This document shows, one piece after another, positions 20,072-30,147 of a stretch of 64,000 nt of DNA. Position 1 is the first letter of the stretch. The number at the start of each line of letters is the position of its first letter. Position numbers and translations under genes: made by a program. Below the pieces are notes generated by a model. The model saw nothing but the letters and a program-made list of their open reading frames with translations. It ran no database searches and was not told the DNA's origin. This DNA is from Roridomyces roridus. Lineage: Eukaryota; Basidiomycota; Agaricomycetes; Agaricales; Mycenaceae. The stretch covers positions 1 through 64,000 of the forward strand of contig JARKIF010000017.1 in the NCBI GenBank assembly GCA_029378245.1, written 5' to 3'.

Positions 20072-21963
20072 ATGGGCGCAAAACAGCTGTGGGAGGTCAG
20101 TCCCCGTGTCAGCCATCCTACGAATCGACTCAATGAATCGGATTTAGATCTTGCAGCCTGCAGGCCAAAGCAGGTCAATCTTGCATCTCTCCACAATCGA
20201 CGGCTTTCAGACGAATCATCGGCATCTACGGACCTTCATTCTCGGAGACGACATCAGGTAACTCCGTCGTATCCTCCTGGACATGTTTATTTAACTGAGA
20301 AACCAGCATCCGAGTCAAGGCTGTGATGGCGGCGCTCAAGAAGGCGGGTGTGCTTCATCCCGGCATTGTTGGGCACAAACTGGTGCTGGAGAAAATCTTC
20401 TATCAGTTCTGCAATCTATCTCTGGCCCCCGTTACTCTGGTCTTTGTATTTGACGGCCCTGGGAGACCGCCGATTAAACGCGATACTCGAGTTATCCACC
20501 GCGGTTCTTGGCTCATGGGGCGTCTGAAGAAGATGATCACTTACTTTGGCTTTCACTATTTCGATGCACGTTGCATATTTCCTGCAGTGTGAACTTGTGC
20601 TGACTTGGATATACAGGCACCTGGGGAAGCAGAGGCCGAATTAGCGCACCTCAACTCTTACTCTTTCATTGACGGCATCCTCACTCAAGACAGCGACGCC
20701 TTTTTGTTCGGAGCACGCCTGGTAATCCGGACGACGGGGTAAGAATGCATTTTCCCTTCCATTCCTGCTCTGTGCTAACATCTTTCGAGGCCATCGGTAC
20801 AGGATAGTTCAGCCGTCTATTCCATGGATGCCATCAAGAACAGCGTGGATTTGACTCGAGGAGGCCTCCTGCTATGCGTTCTCCTACTCGGTGGTGACTA
20901 CGACAAAGGTTTCCGCGGTGTAGGCCCAACCATTGCCTATCCGCTCGCGAGACTCTTTGGGCCGCTTCTTCTCCATTACTGGATGGACTTTACCGGCGAA
21001 GAGCGCAGCCGTAAGCTTGCCAGCTGGCGTGCGGTGGTCGGTTGGGAATTGCAAAGGAATCCTCGAGGTGAATTTCCCCGGTGCTACCCTCACCTGGTAA
21101 TCCCCGAATCATTCCCAAATCCCCACGTCATAAATTTGTACACGGACCCACTTGTCTCGGGCTCCCTGCGTTACACGGGACCCGCACCCGACGTTGCTGC
21201 ATGGAAGCCCCAACAACCCGACATCCAGTCAATTTCCACCTTCTGCACCGACACCTTCGGCTGGCGGGGCGAGCATTTGGAGGAGAAATTCCGTTCGAAA
21301 TTGTGGCCTGCAATGACGTTCAGATTGATCTCATCCGTGAGTCTTCACTCGATTCGATTACTTGAACGTTGCATGATTGAAATTCCGACAGCCAAATGTG
21401 GTGTATCTAGCTAATACCGCGATATTTGCCATACCGAGCACCAACACACTGGCTCAGGTCATGAAGAAGACGAAGAGCAAAAAATGCAAAGCGGCTTTCG
21501 TCGATTCAGCGGCTCTCAAAATTTATCGCGTTCGCACTTCCATCGGCAACTTTGTGAACGAGGCAAACTTCGAGAGCATCCCGACGATCTCCGCCTCCGA
21601 TATCAAACTAGTATCCATCCCCGAGGTCATCCTTACAATCGCAATGCGAGACCGACTGCGCTGGACACCCAGAGTGAGTCCAGTCTCTTGCATATCCTCA
21701 CTCTCTCACGTATTATCTCTCAGCCCACCCCTTCCGACCCCTCACACTCGACGGCGGACACAGGCGCCGTTTCCAGCGACGATCCAGACCCTCCCATCGT
21801 CGACCGAGTTGCTTCGTCCGTCCAGTCCGGCGGCAATTCTGCTGCTGGAGGTGGTGTGAACCAGCAGGTGATTGAAATATTGGATTCCGATGAGGAATCT
21901 TTCTGTAAAGCGCATAAAGATATGGCGGGCGGCGGGGTAATCGACTTAACGGAGCTGGAGTAG
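20072..21963 (+). CDS. GEN1: GEN1/Yen1-like XPG-family structure-specific nuclease
   Basis: The start MGAKQLWE at 20072 corresponds to the MG...LW N-terminus of XPG nucleases. After an intron the next exon gives HLRTFILGDDIS and RVKAVMAALKKAGV. The XPG-I motif APGEAEAELAHLN is followed by DGILTQDSDAFLFGARLVIR, supplying the conserved acidic residues, and the helix-two-turn-helix reads LLLGGDYDKGFRGVGPTIA. The C-terminus has two SUMO-interacting-type motifs, VIEILDSDEE and VIDLTELE. The final domain order (XPG-N, XPG-I, H2TH, chromodomain-like region, SIMs) fits a Holliday-junction/flap nuclease in the nucleus. At about 510 aa it is shorter than GEN1. Six or so introns were placed by eye. Confidence 0.75.
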
Positions 21964-22935
21964 AGAGAAGTACAGCAAGGCTCCTTCTCAACTCATGTAA
22001 CATTATAATTGTTCTCCAGCGAATACTTTATTCCTATTTTCACATCTCACTCTGCGCGTCAAGCACCTAACAAGCATAGGTAATGGAGGAGGGGCACCGG
22101 AATTGCAGCGCGAGCCGGCGAAGGGCTAGACGTCGTCGGCTCTAGACGTGTTCTGACCAGACTCGAAAATTCAATATGATAAATTCAGTAGTGCTACAAG
22201 ACTGCGACACACGAGGCCGGGACCACAATAAAGAAACACCGGAGAGCAATCACAACACCGCGGAGACATCAAGGACTCGATGGCATCCTCCCTGAAAGCG
22301 AATTGTCCGTCTGGAAGCCAGATGACGAACACGAGTAAGTAACAAACACGGAATGCATAAACGAGTTAGACACTAACCTCGGCCAGTCCTCCTCCAATTC
22401 TGAATTCTGACATCAATGCTGAGAGACGGACACAACGAGACGGCGACTCAGAACGTAAAACGCACGAGAAGCGAGCGCGAGCTCCGAAGACAGCTGTGAA
22501 AAAAAGCATGTGGCGGGGACGCACCGGGACGCACCGAGGTAAAAGGTTACTAACACGCACAACCCACGAGGAATGCGCCGGGGATTGTGAGAGAGCTTCT
22601 CCCCAATGAAAGGAGGCAATGTAGTGCCCCAGCACCCCGAAAGCCCGAAAGAAAGAGCGAGAAGCGCGCTGGCCACCCAAGGACGCAAGGACGGCGCCGA
22701 CAGACGAGAGCCCCGAAGGGCAGCGGAACGGGCGGAGTTGCCTGAAAGGGACGGGCGATCGCTGACCCAGCCCAGCCAAAGGGCGGTTACTCGACGGCGA
22801 CGGCGACGACGATCGCGAGGTGACGGGCGCCAAGAGCAAGCCGGCACGAGCCAGCGGAGTTTGAAATGATGATCAGATGTGGCTGACCGGAAGCGATCGG
22901 TGTCAATCACCGGGTCAGCGGTCACAGGAAACAGC
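21964..22935. other. Intergenic, no gene recognised
   Basis: About 970 bp between the 3' ends of the convergent GEN1-like and LRR-like genes. Part of it (22430-22870) is purine-rich on the plus strand, with CGAAAG/GACGGCGACGG-type runs that keep several frames open by composition. The open frames have no recognisable domains. Confidence 0.4.
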
Positions 22936-23763
22936 CTATAGAACTATCTCTCCAAGCTTCTTGGCAACAAACTGGTCAACCCGAGCCCAAAAGTCCACCC
23001 CACCCCTCACGCCGATTTCCCAATCGCGCTTGTATTCCTCGTTGCCCACCCCCATGGTGAGAAAGCGATCATGGTCCAACAGAATCGCTTCGTCGACGTG
23101 CGTCTGCGTTCCTTGCTGGCTCATGGAGATCAAGACGTGTATCGTTTCGCAGGTTGAGAGTATATGCTCCGCTACGGCAAGTTCGGAGTCGCAGGGGATT
23201 GCCAGATGAGTTAACGCGGGAAAGCGTGCAATCTGCGGCCAAAGGCTGACGATGAAGTCGTGGGGCAACTGGAATAGATCGAGATGGGTGAGTGACGGGT
23301 ACATGGGAAGCGTCAGTTTATGGATCGCTAGTCGCTGGACCTTCGACAGTTTACCAAGGGGTTCGGCGAGGGATTCAAAGTCGAAATTCGGATTGAAGGA
23401 AAGAAGCGCGAGAGACTGGGTTTCCGTGGCCACCTCCAGAACAGCTTGAGCTGCCGCGGTGGTGACGTCTATATCCAAGAATACATGCCGGATGGTGTCC
23501 CGGAGGAAGTCGGGAGGTTTCCTACCGAAGGAGGGCAGGACGGGATCGACGCCATCGGTCAAGGATACCACTCGATAAAGCATGGGTTCGAGCCTATAGA
23601 AACCATCAGAGTCTGCGCAGTCGGTGTGGCCTGCTTACCAAGTATGGACCCGCTGAGCCACCAACAGGAGACGAGGGATAATTTTTGGACGCAAAATTGC
23701 CGCTGTCTCAAAGATCTCCCTCTCCAAATCGAGCGGAAACCTGGGTTCCACCAGAGACGACAT
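22936..23763 (-). CDS. LRR/F-box-like protein, paralogue of the gene at 57.2 kb
   Basis: Start ATG at 23763 (MSSLVEPRFPLDLEREIFET, an F-box-like opening). An intron of about 45 bp (GTAAGC...ATAG) then joins at HTWLEPMLYRVVSLTDGV. The body has leucine-rich repeats, for example PSLTHLDLFQLPHDF and FPALTHLAIPCDSE. It closes with DWEIGVRGGVDFWARVDQFV, matching DWQMGVHTGVDYWYRTERFI of the 57.2-kb gene. About 260 aa. Such proteins are abundant in mushrooms and are presumed SCF-type adaptors or decayed relatives; no target is known. Both family members share the intron after the conserved W. Confidence 0.7.
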
Positions 23764-24641
23764 GATGGTTTGGGACAAGAGAGGTTCGGATCAAATTTCG
23801 GCAATCAACATCTCCTATGGAAGGCCGGACAGTCGAGCTCGTTTTGGCAAGCGAATGATGCAGGACCCGAGAGACCGCCGAGCCGTGATATCAATCTCCA
23901 CCGTCACTCCCGCGTAACACTGTCACAGCGCTCTTGGCCGCCGCCACCAGCCGCCACCTCCTTCCAAGCTGCAAGTCGCATAGGGATTCTCCCCTCCCAC
24001 TTTACCATAGCTGCTCTCGTCCCACCCCTGCTCGACGCTCACACAGCTACCCGGACTCGGCCCCACCGACACCTAATACGCGCTCTCATCGTCCGAGTCC
24101 ACCGCTCGGGTCGCTCCGTCTGTTATCCATTTGACTGGCCCGGGCCCAGTTCAAGTACTTGGACCACGACCGCGGGATTCGGGGCGTCATGTACGCTGGG
24201 GAGTGTGGATATGCTGGGTATCGGACGAGTGGAAAAGGGCAACGTCGGTGAGTTACTGTTCTTCCCTCCCTAACTCTTCCCGGCTTGGCGCCGCTGGCAT
24301 TTGCTGCCACGCCATTGCCGCCGTGTTCTTCGCACACACAGAGCACGCCTTCTCAGCGGTGGCGTGTCCGCATTTCCCTACTCTTCACCCTCGGTGGTTG
24401 GTCATTGCCCACAATGAGGCCGACTGGATGCCCGGGAGCAGCGTAATAACTGCTTCCGCCGTGGTTTTGCTCAGTCTCAGTCCCGGTGTATTTACGTCGG
24501 CCTACATGTACCGTGTCGTATATAAGACCCAATGAACCCTTTCATCGCTGGAAACTCACTCATCTTACATGTTTCAACGGTGGTCCCACTTCAACTGCCT
24601 CCCGAGCTCATCGTCACTCAATCCTCCATTGAAAAGGTCTA
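23764..24641. other. Intergenic, no gene recognised
   Basis: About 880 bp upstream of the LRR-like gene. A proline/serine-rich plus frame (23934-24134) and the frame at 24131-24535 lack family similarity and good start context. I see only C/T-rich sequence and no strong repeat. Confidence 0.35.
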
Positions 24642-24812
24642 CTACATAGCAGTGAGTATTTTCTCCACCTGATTCTCGTCTTCCTCCGAATTTTCATCTT
24701 CCTCATCCGACATTAAATCTGCGAGCAAGAAATCATCTTCTATAATCGGAACAAAGTGCGTGCCCGCCAGCAGTGGTTCATCTCTCTCTATCATGGCGTC
24801 AAGGAGTAACAT
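24642..24812 (-). CDS. Small acidic ORF, probably a terminal exon
   Basis: A 56-codon frame begins with ATG at 24812 (MLLLDAMIERDEPLLAGTHF) and ends in a strongly acidic stretch (DLMSDEEDENSEEDENQVEK) before the stop at 24642-24644. Upstream on the same strand, GIDDLSDQIEHLSVMAHHTA (about 24965-24905) is open in a compatible region, so this may be the last exon of a multi-exon gene covering about 24.6-25.6 kb that I could not assemble. No family is recognised. Could be a chance frame. Confidence 0.35.
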   Translation of the reverse strand: MLLLDAMIERDEPLLAGTHFVPIIEDDFLLADLMSDEEDENSEEDENQVEKILTAM

Positions 24813-25225
24813 GATCCATACTAGATGTACACATTCTCTAGGTATTTACAGCACCCCGAGGCAGCTATGGCAATTGTGCGGTGCATTAGTTCGTCGGTGT
24901 TGATGGCGGTGTGATGCGCCATCACGGAAAGATGTTCTATTTGATCTGACAGATCGTCAATGCCCTGTCGGAGGTTAAACAATTAAGTGGCTGCGGAGGA
25001 CTCACGAAGAGCCTTCAAGAGTGAGCGGGGACTCTGGGGAGGCCCGGATAATGTCCAGGGACTGTGGTCTAAGCTCCAGAATGTAATCCATATCAAATTT
25101 ACAGATTATACAAGTATTTACAGTAGACGTAGGTATGACCCTTGTGCGGTGAATTAGTTTAGTGGTGGTGATGGCGGTGGGCGGTAATTGATGTGCCATC
25201 ACAGAAATGTCTAGAAATGCGGTGA
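24811..25225 (-). repeat. Two diverged ~130-bp direct repeats (exon-like)
   Basis: Unit A (about 24811-24945) and unit B (about 25080-25215) share GTATTTACAG, TTGTGCGGTG(C/A)ATTAGTT, TGATGGCGGTG and GCCATCAC(G/A)GAAA in the same order. On the minus strand both encode a related peptide: VMAHHTAINTDELMHRTIAI in A and VMAHQLPPTAITTTKLIHRT in B. This suggests duplication of an exon inside an unrecognised minus-strand gene. Confidence 0.5.
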
Positions 25226-25644
25226 TGGACTGAGTCCCCCACAGCCACTCGATCAGTTAACCTCCAACACATCGGGCATCTGTCGGATCAAGCGGAAGAT
25301 CGGCATGGACAGCCAAAACTGACTTGATCCCTCCGGGTGACTGGAATAATCGGTGAGCCGCGAAATGCTAATAGTCAGTGTGAAGATCGGGTCTTGAAAT
25401 GGTCTTGAAAGGTACTGACATGATTCCATGTTGATGCCAATGGTGTAAGCAAGAGTTTCTCGGGTCCGACTGCCATATATGTCTAGCGACGTCTGATTTG
25501 TGTCTGATTGACAAGCTCGACCGTCCGGCCTTCCATAATCTCTATCAGTTTCATTTCACTTCAAGTTCTACTGAGAGATGTTCACGGATATTTCGCATAA
25601 GAGTATATTCACCGATTAGTTATGCGGCCAACAGGAATCTCGAG

Positions 25645-26168
25645 CTACTTGCTCTGAACCATCTTTTCCACATCCGCAAACCACCTCTCCAACTCGCCTC
25701 CCCAGCCTCCAAGCCTGCGCATCTTCCGCCCCGCAACATCCGTGCCGACGTCGATGCCAGTTTTCTGCATCTTCTCGCCCTCGCGCCTCCGCACTTTCGG
25801 CGGCTTCGATTATGGAGCCGAGTCTGCGGGTGTAGTTTCCATCGGCGACCCAGCCATTGGGTGCGTTGGCGAACGCCTCGGCGACGTTGGCACGCATCTC
25901 CTCGGTGGTCGATTCCTCCCAACCGGATTTATAGAAGTAGGTATCGAGAGAGATGAAGGGGACACCGAGGAGATTAGCGAGCCTCTCGCCGCTCGTGCTC
26001 TAAGAGACGTTTTTCCTCTGCGCGTTGAGAGTCTCGCTAGACGTACCTTGCCCGTTCCTGAGAATGTCAGCGCTGTGTGCGGTGTCGAGTGAGCAGCTTA
26101 CCAGAGTTGCCAACGATGTGGACTCTGTATTTCCCCTCTGCATCGCCGAGCAATGGTGGTGGTACCAT
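25645..26168 (-). pseudogene. P-loop NTPase relic, copy 2
   Basis: ATG at 26168 starts MVPPPLLGDAEGKYRVHIVG and continues NSG. The same intron/11-nt micro-exon/intron arrangement as copy 1 follows, but here the second donor is a normal GTACGT. Next come GERLANLLGVPFISLDTYFY, KSGWEESTTEEM and NAPNGWVADGNYTRRLGSII. At EAAE the sequence jumps directly to the C-terminal region; about 190 bp present in copy 1 (the LALYLPRLIWRT part) are missing and the frame changes. In the shifted frame the tail RKMRRLGGWGGELERWFADV runs to the stop at 25645. Broken by an internal deletion, unlike copy 1, so the copies decayed independently. Confidence 0.75.
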
Positions 26169-26483
26169 GAAGAAAGCGTTGCCGAGTGAGTCACAGTTCA
26201 CTGCATGCATCGAGTTTCGGAGCCGTGATGGCGAGCCGCGATAGCGATCTCAGTACTCAGTTGGTGACCGGAAGTTCTGAACCCAGGGCTGGTCGTAGTA
26301 AGGCCATTGGAGAATGGTGCGCCGCAGTGACAATTCGCCACGACGTGAGTGGAAGCGGAGGAAAAGATACGAAGTGATGGCGGGACGGATCAAACGCGTT
26401 GTTTACCCCTTCTCCTCTGCCCCATTGTGCTGATTCTCATTGCGAAACGCTCATTCACCCCATAGCCATAGTGTCCAAGCAGC

Positions 26484-27740
26484 ATGAGCTCTACCCCAGG
26501 AGACCTCGGCAACACTGAACCCACTTCCTTGACGCCGGCGTCGGGCGTCCCACATATCCGAATCCTCTCCTACGACGTCCTTATAAACATCTTCCACCTC
26601 GTGGTCGGAGACAACCCCCGCGCTCTATCGCTCATCATCGCTTGTGTCTGCAAACAGTGGCGGACGGCTGTATACCAGCAGCCCTCACTTTGGTCGACAT
26701 TTGTGGTCAACTTCTTCGGCGGCCCACCCGCTGTGAAGTTGATAGAGCTGCACTTCGAGAAATCGCGCGACTCGCCCCTGTCTCTGCGACTCATCTCCAC
26801 CCTCGATCAAACGCGGCACTCAGAACAAATCGAGCGCATCTTGACCCTACTGGCAGCGAATGCGCAGCGGATATACGCTCTGTCATTTGTAGGCTACACC
26901 TGGGCCAGAATTGATTTGTCAGTGCTCCGAGGCAGACTTTCGCAGCTTGAGGTCTTGCATTTCATCGACGCGGCTCCTCTCTATACGTTCAGCGTGACTG
27001 CCTTCACCCCGACTTGCCACTTTGATATCGCCCCAAAGCTGCGCGTACTCCGCATCGCGGGCCTTGACCTCGAAGGATGCTCCCAGAAGTCCATCGACCT
27101 TTCCAACCTTGCTTTCCTGACTGTCATCCTCTTCGCCTTGGACGATTCCCGTGGAACGTCGTCGCACCACACCGCCGGAGAGCAGATCCTACCGCGTCTC
27201 ACCTGCTGGCAATTCGTGCGTCTCGAAAAGTACGGCCAGGATGAGGTCGTCTGCCGACTGCTTGACCGTCACACCGCCCCTGAACTCGGAAGGCTTGATA
27301 TCGCTTGCCTTGCTGCCCCCGCTCGACTCGAAGCACTCCTGGCGCGCTCACAGTGCCCCCTGACGCACCTGGCGCTCCGACACTGCCGTGTTCGCGTGGG
27401 AGAGTTGCTCGACATACTCAAGCAAACACCGGGGCTCGAGTGCCTCGTAATCGAGCACGGTCTCATCCCGACTATGATCACGGACAGGTTTTTCGAGGGA
27501 CTCACCCTGCGCAATGGAGCTGGGTTGGTTCCGAAGTTGGCTAAACTTCGCATCGTGGGGCACTATTTTTTCCGGGAAGCGGCGATGTTGGAGATGATGG
27601 AGTCGCGGGACAGAGCCGTGCTGAAGGACGTCGAGCTTGTCTCACCGGTTAGTGCCGTGCAGGAGCTACGTCGTTTGAAGCCGTCGATTGATGAGCGCGT
27701 TTGTTTGGAGTTTTGGAACGTGGTGAGGAAGATGTCGTAG
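26484..27740 (+). CDS. F-box protein with degenerate LRRs
   Basis: Intronless 418-codon gene. The ATG at 26484 begins MSSTPGDLGNTEPTSLTPAS. An F-box-like region at about residues 26-72 reads RILSYDVLINIFHLVVGDNP, then VCKQWRTAVYQQPSLWSTF. The rest contains leucine-rich repeat-like segments (APKLRVLRIAGLDLEG, CPLTHLALRHCRVRVGELLD, TPGLECLVIEHGL, VPKLAKLRIVGHYF). The family role is substrate recognition in SCF ubiquitin ligases; the target is unknown. It is divergent from P-loop relic copy 2 (315 bp apart). No lesion seen. Confidence 0.85.
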   Translation: MSSTPGDLGNTEPTSLTPASGVPHIRILSYDVLINIFHLVVGDNPRALSLIIACVCKQWRTAVYQQPSLWSTFVVNFFGGPPAVKLIELHFEKSRDSPLSLRLISTLDQTRHSEQIERILTLLAANAQRIYALSFVGYTWARIDLSVLRGRLSQLEVLHFIDAAPLYTFSVTAFTPTCHFDIAPKLRVLRIAGLDLEGCSQKSIDLSNLAFLTVILFALDDSRGTSSHHTAGEQILPRLTCWQFVRLEKYGQDEVVCRLLDRHTAPELGRLDIACLAAPARLEALLARSQCPLTHLALRHCRVRVGELLDILKQTPGLECLVIEHGLIPTMITDRFFEGLTLRNGAGLVPKLAKLRIVGHYFFREAAMLEMMESRDRAVLKDVELVSPVSAVQELRRLKPSIDERVCLEFWNVVRKMS

Positions 27741-28101
27741 AAGACTAGAAGTGGAAAATATCGTAGGTATCTCTTCCCTTTCTCGACCTACGATTGGTCT
27801 CTTGCTTAATACATGCCTCTTTCGATGGATTGATCATCAACAAGAAGGCATCATGCCGGAGATGCCAAGTCATTTCTTGCTTTCGCCCACCACCTCGAGG
27901 CTTTGGGTTTCTAAGACTGCTCACCGTTTCTTGACTGCTTGGTTCTCAGCCCTACTCCAGCCATCCACGATCCGCTCCCGGCTTTTACCCGGTTCTAACT
28001 GGCGCGTCATACGTCCTCCCGGTGGGGTTTCAGCAAGATAAATATGTTATACAATACAACAGCCCTGAGGATTTCTATCTTGGAAACAATACTCTAACAG
28101 T

Positions 28102-29346
28102 CTAAATGCGATAGTTCATCGGCTCTGGCTCTTTGCCTTCTATCGCCTCGTCGAGCAAGTCGATCACGTCCGCCGCACATCCGAACGACAAGCTCCATCC
28201 CGAACCGCCGTGTCCGTAGCAATGGACAATCCGACTGGACGATTCAGCACCCTCCGAACGCCTCAACTCCCTTTCCACTCGGACATTCTTCGACCGAGCG
28301 GGGCGCAGTCCCTGTGCGAGCGGGTACGCGGGGTCCAACTTGGCGTTCTTCAACCCGGGCAGGAACTCGTTTGCCCGCTCACGCATGCGTTGAACGACGG
28401 GAGTGTCGAGTGTGAGGTCGAGATCCCACTGGTTGTCTTGTGCAATACCGCCGATGAGGAGAATATTGTCGGTGCGAGGGACAATAAAGATGATTTCGTT
28501 GTCCTCAGAAACGTCTGCGCTGATGGAGAGCGCGGCGTTGACTTTCGGGAAGGTGGTACCGTCGTTGACGACGCGAAGCAGTGCGCCACGGAGTGGGGAG
28601 CACGAGTCGTCGCCTGAAAGGGCCCCACCGTGGAGCCCAGTGGCATTCACGATAGCGTCGGCGTGGAACTCGTTGCGAAGGTCTTGTTCCACCAGGAGAA
28701 GGTCCTTCTCGATAGTCCGTGTCGTCATCGTCGCTCCCTTGGACAACACCAAGTTCGTCAACCAGTGCATTGCCAGGTCGGTGTCGATGACAGGGACGGA
28801 CAACTCGTAACCGTCCACGATACCGCCCTCGTACTTGGGGTTCACACCACGTTCCTCGGCCAGCTTGGCACCCGCATGCCGGAAGCCCTCGACACCGCTC
28901 CCCGCAATCTCCATCATCTTGTTCAGCAACTTGTGGCATTTGTCGTTCTCATCCGAGAGCCGTTGGGGGAAGAAGAAATTGGACTGTGTCATGCGCACTC
29001 CTGCCTCGCGAGAAAGGCCTGCATCGTCGGCAATCTGCTTCCACGCCCAATACGCCGTCATGCACCAATGTTTCGAGTACTCGAGCGAGACAGCGTCGAT
29101 GTGCGAGCCGCACACAGCCGGCGGGAACTCCCAGAGCGCACCGGCAATCTGAGAGGTGAGTCGATCGCCGTGGTTTTGGCCTACGTTGGCCCACCCTTTG
29201 GAGAGGACGGTGACTTTGTAGCCCCTGTCGAGCAAGGCCCACGCGGTGACGAGACCGATTACGCCCGCGCCAATGATGAGGATGTGGGGGGAGTCTGCCT
29301 GCGGCTGGATGAGGCGTTGAGGGTGCGGAGTAATATTCTCGTTCAT
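28102..29346 (-). CDS. D-amino-acid-oxidase-family flavoenzyme
   Basis: An FAD-dependent oxidoreductase of the DAO type. The Rossmann motif HILIIGAGVIGLVTAWALL lies near the N-terminus. RLTSQIAGALWEFPP is the DAO signature that contacts FAD, followed by DAIVNATGLHGG, RTDNILLIGG, LRPARSKNVRVERE (catalytic-site arginine region) and HCYGHGGSGWSLSFGCA. The start is placed at ATG 29346 (MNENITPHPQRL), the first ATG in this frame; the frame stays open upstream without an ATG, so an extra 5' exon is possible. About 415 aa. It would oxidise D-amino acids or a related substrate, yielding H2O2. The C-terminus NYRI is not a canonical PTS1 peroxisomal signal. Intronless in the body. Confidence 0.85.
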   Translation of the reverse strand: MNENITPHPQRLIQPQADSPHILIIGAGVIGLVTAWALLDRGYKVTVLSKGWANVGQNHGDRLTSQIAGALWEFPPAVCGSHIDAVSLEYSKHWCMTAYWAWKQIADDAGLSREAGVRMTQSNFFFPQRLSDENDKCHKLLNKMMEIAGSGVEGFRHAGAKLAEERGVNPKYEGGIVDGYELSVPVIDTDLAMHWLTNLVLSKGATMTTRTIEKDLLLVEQDLRNEFHADAIVNATGLHGGALSGDDSCSPLRGALLRVVNDGTTFPKVNAALSISADVSEDNEIIFIVPRTDNILLIGGIAQDNQWDLDLTLDTPVVQRMRERANEFLPGLKNAKLDPAYPLAQGLRPARSKNVRVERELRRSEGAESSSRIVHCYGHGGSGWSLSFGCAADVIDLLDEAIEGKEPEPMNYRI

Positions 29347-29623
29347 GACGAGCTTGTGGTTCGTGTTGTAGCGCTCGGCAGGGGTGCGGAGTGGCGATTG
29401 CTGGTTTGGGGCATCCTGCCTCTCTGCCCGATGGAGGTGACTCGATACCGAATGTTCGTCTGATGAATGGTCAGTGGGATGCAAGGAAGTAGCGGAGGCG
29501 ACGAACTGGTGTAGGATTGATGGTTGTTGAACATGTTGAATTACCAAGAAGAGGAGGAAGATGAGGTGAGTTGGAGTGAAAGATGTGGATTGTCTGAGGT
29601 ATCCAGAGTCGAAGAGACCCAGG

Positions 29624-29630
29624 TTATATA
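29624..29630 (-). promoter_or_regulatory. TATA-like element upstream of the DAO-family gene
   Basis: TATATAA on the minus strand within GGGGTATATAACC. It lies about 280 bp before ATG 29346 and about 90 bp before an out-of-frame ATG at 29534, implying a long leader with an upstream ORF or an unplaced first exon. Confidence 0.4.
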
Positions 29631-29956
29631 CCCCATTGCACTCCGTTGTATTCCGCTCCCATGGCTCATGTCTAGCATCGAACTGACTGACCTATTTTCG
29701 CCCCAAGTAAGACGTGAACTAAAATCGTTGACACGGTCTCACCGGGTGATGTCCGCGGGCGGCTGTACGAGATTTATGCAAATAGTTGTGGACGGATTTT
29801 CACAGCCAACTGCCCAGTGTCAAAGGACGACGATAGATAGGCAAGACTACGTGAATTACAATCGCCTCGTTTTCTCTCTTCAACAGTGCAAGATACGGCA
29901 TGCGGACGGGATACTACTCGAATACTCCCTACGCTGCAATGTGCAATGCCGGGCAT

Positions 29957-30147
29957 GAACGGTCACTTCGAGGCGCGAACGTGGATACTGGATCGGTGGA
30001 GACCCCATGTTAGTACCTGGGCCTGGTGACTGCAGACGGGGTATATTGTTCTTGTTGCCCACCCGGGGACGAACGGTGACTTCGAGGAAATGTGTGGATC
30101 GGTCGAGCGTCGAGACCTCTGTCGTTGGGGCTGGTGACCATAGACGG
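29957..30147. repeat. Two ~80-bp imperfect tandem repeats
   Basis: Units at 29957-30040 and 30071-30147 share GAACGGT(C/G)ACTTCGAGG, GTGGAT, GGATCGGT, GAGACC and GGTGAC followed by AGACGG in the same order. They lie upstream of the DAO-family promoter and are open in several frames without a recognisable product. They could be regulatory repeats or a short expanded tract. Confidence 0.5.

Noticed and set aside
22366..22925. Minus-strand 157- and 170-codon frames
   Set aside because: Overlapping frames kept open by purine-strand bias. No motif, and weak start context.
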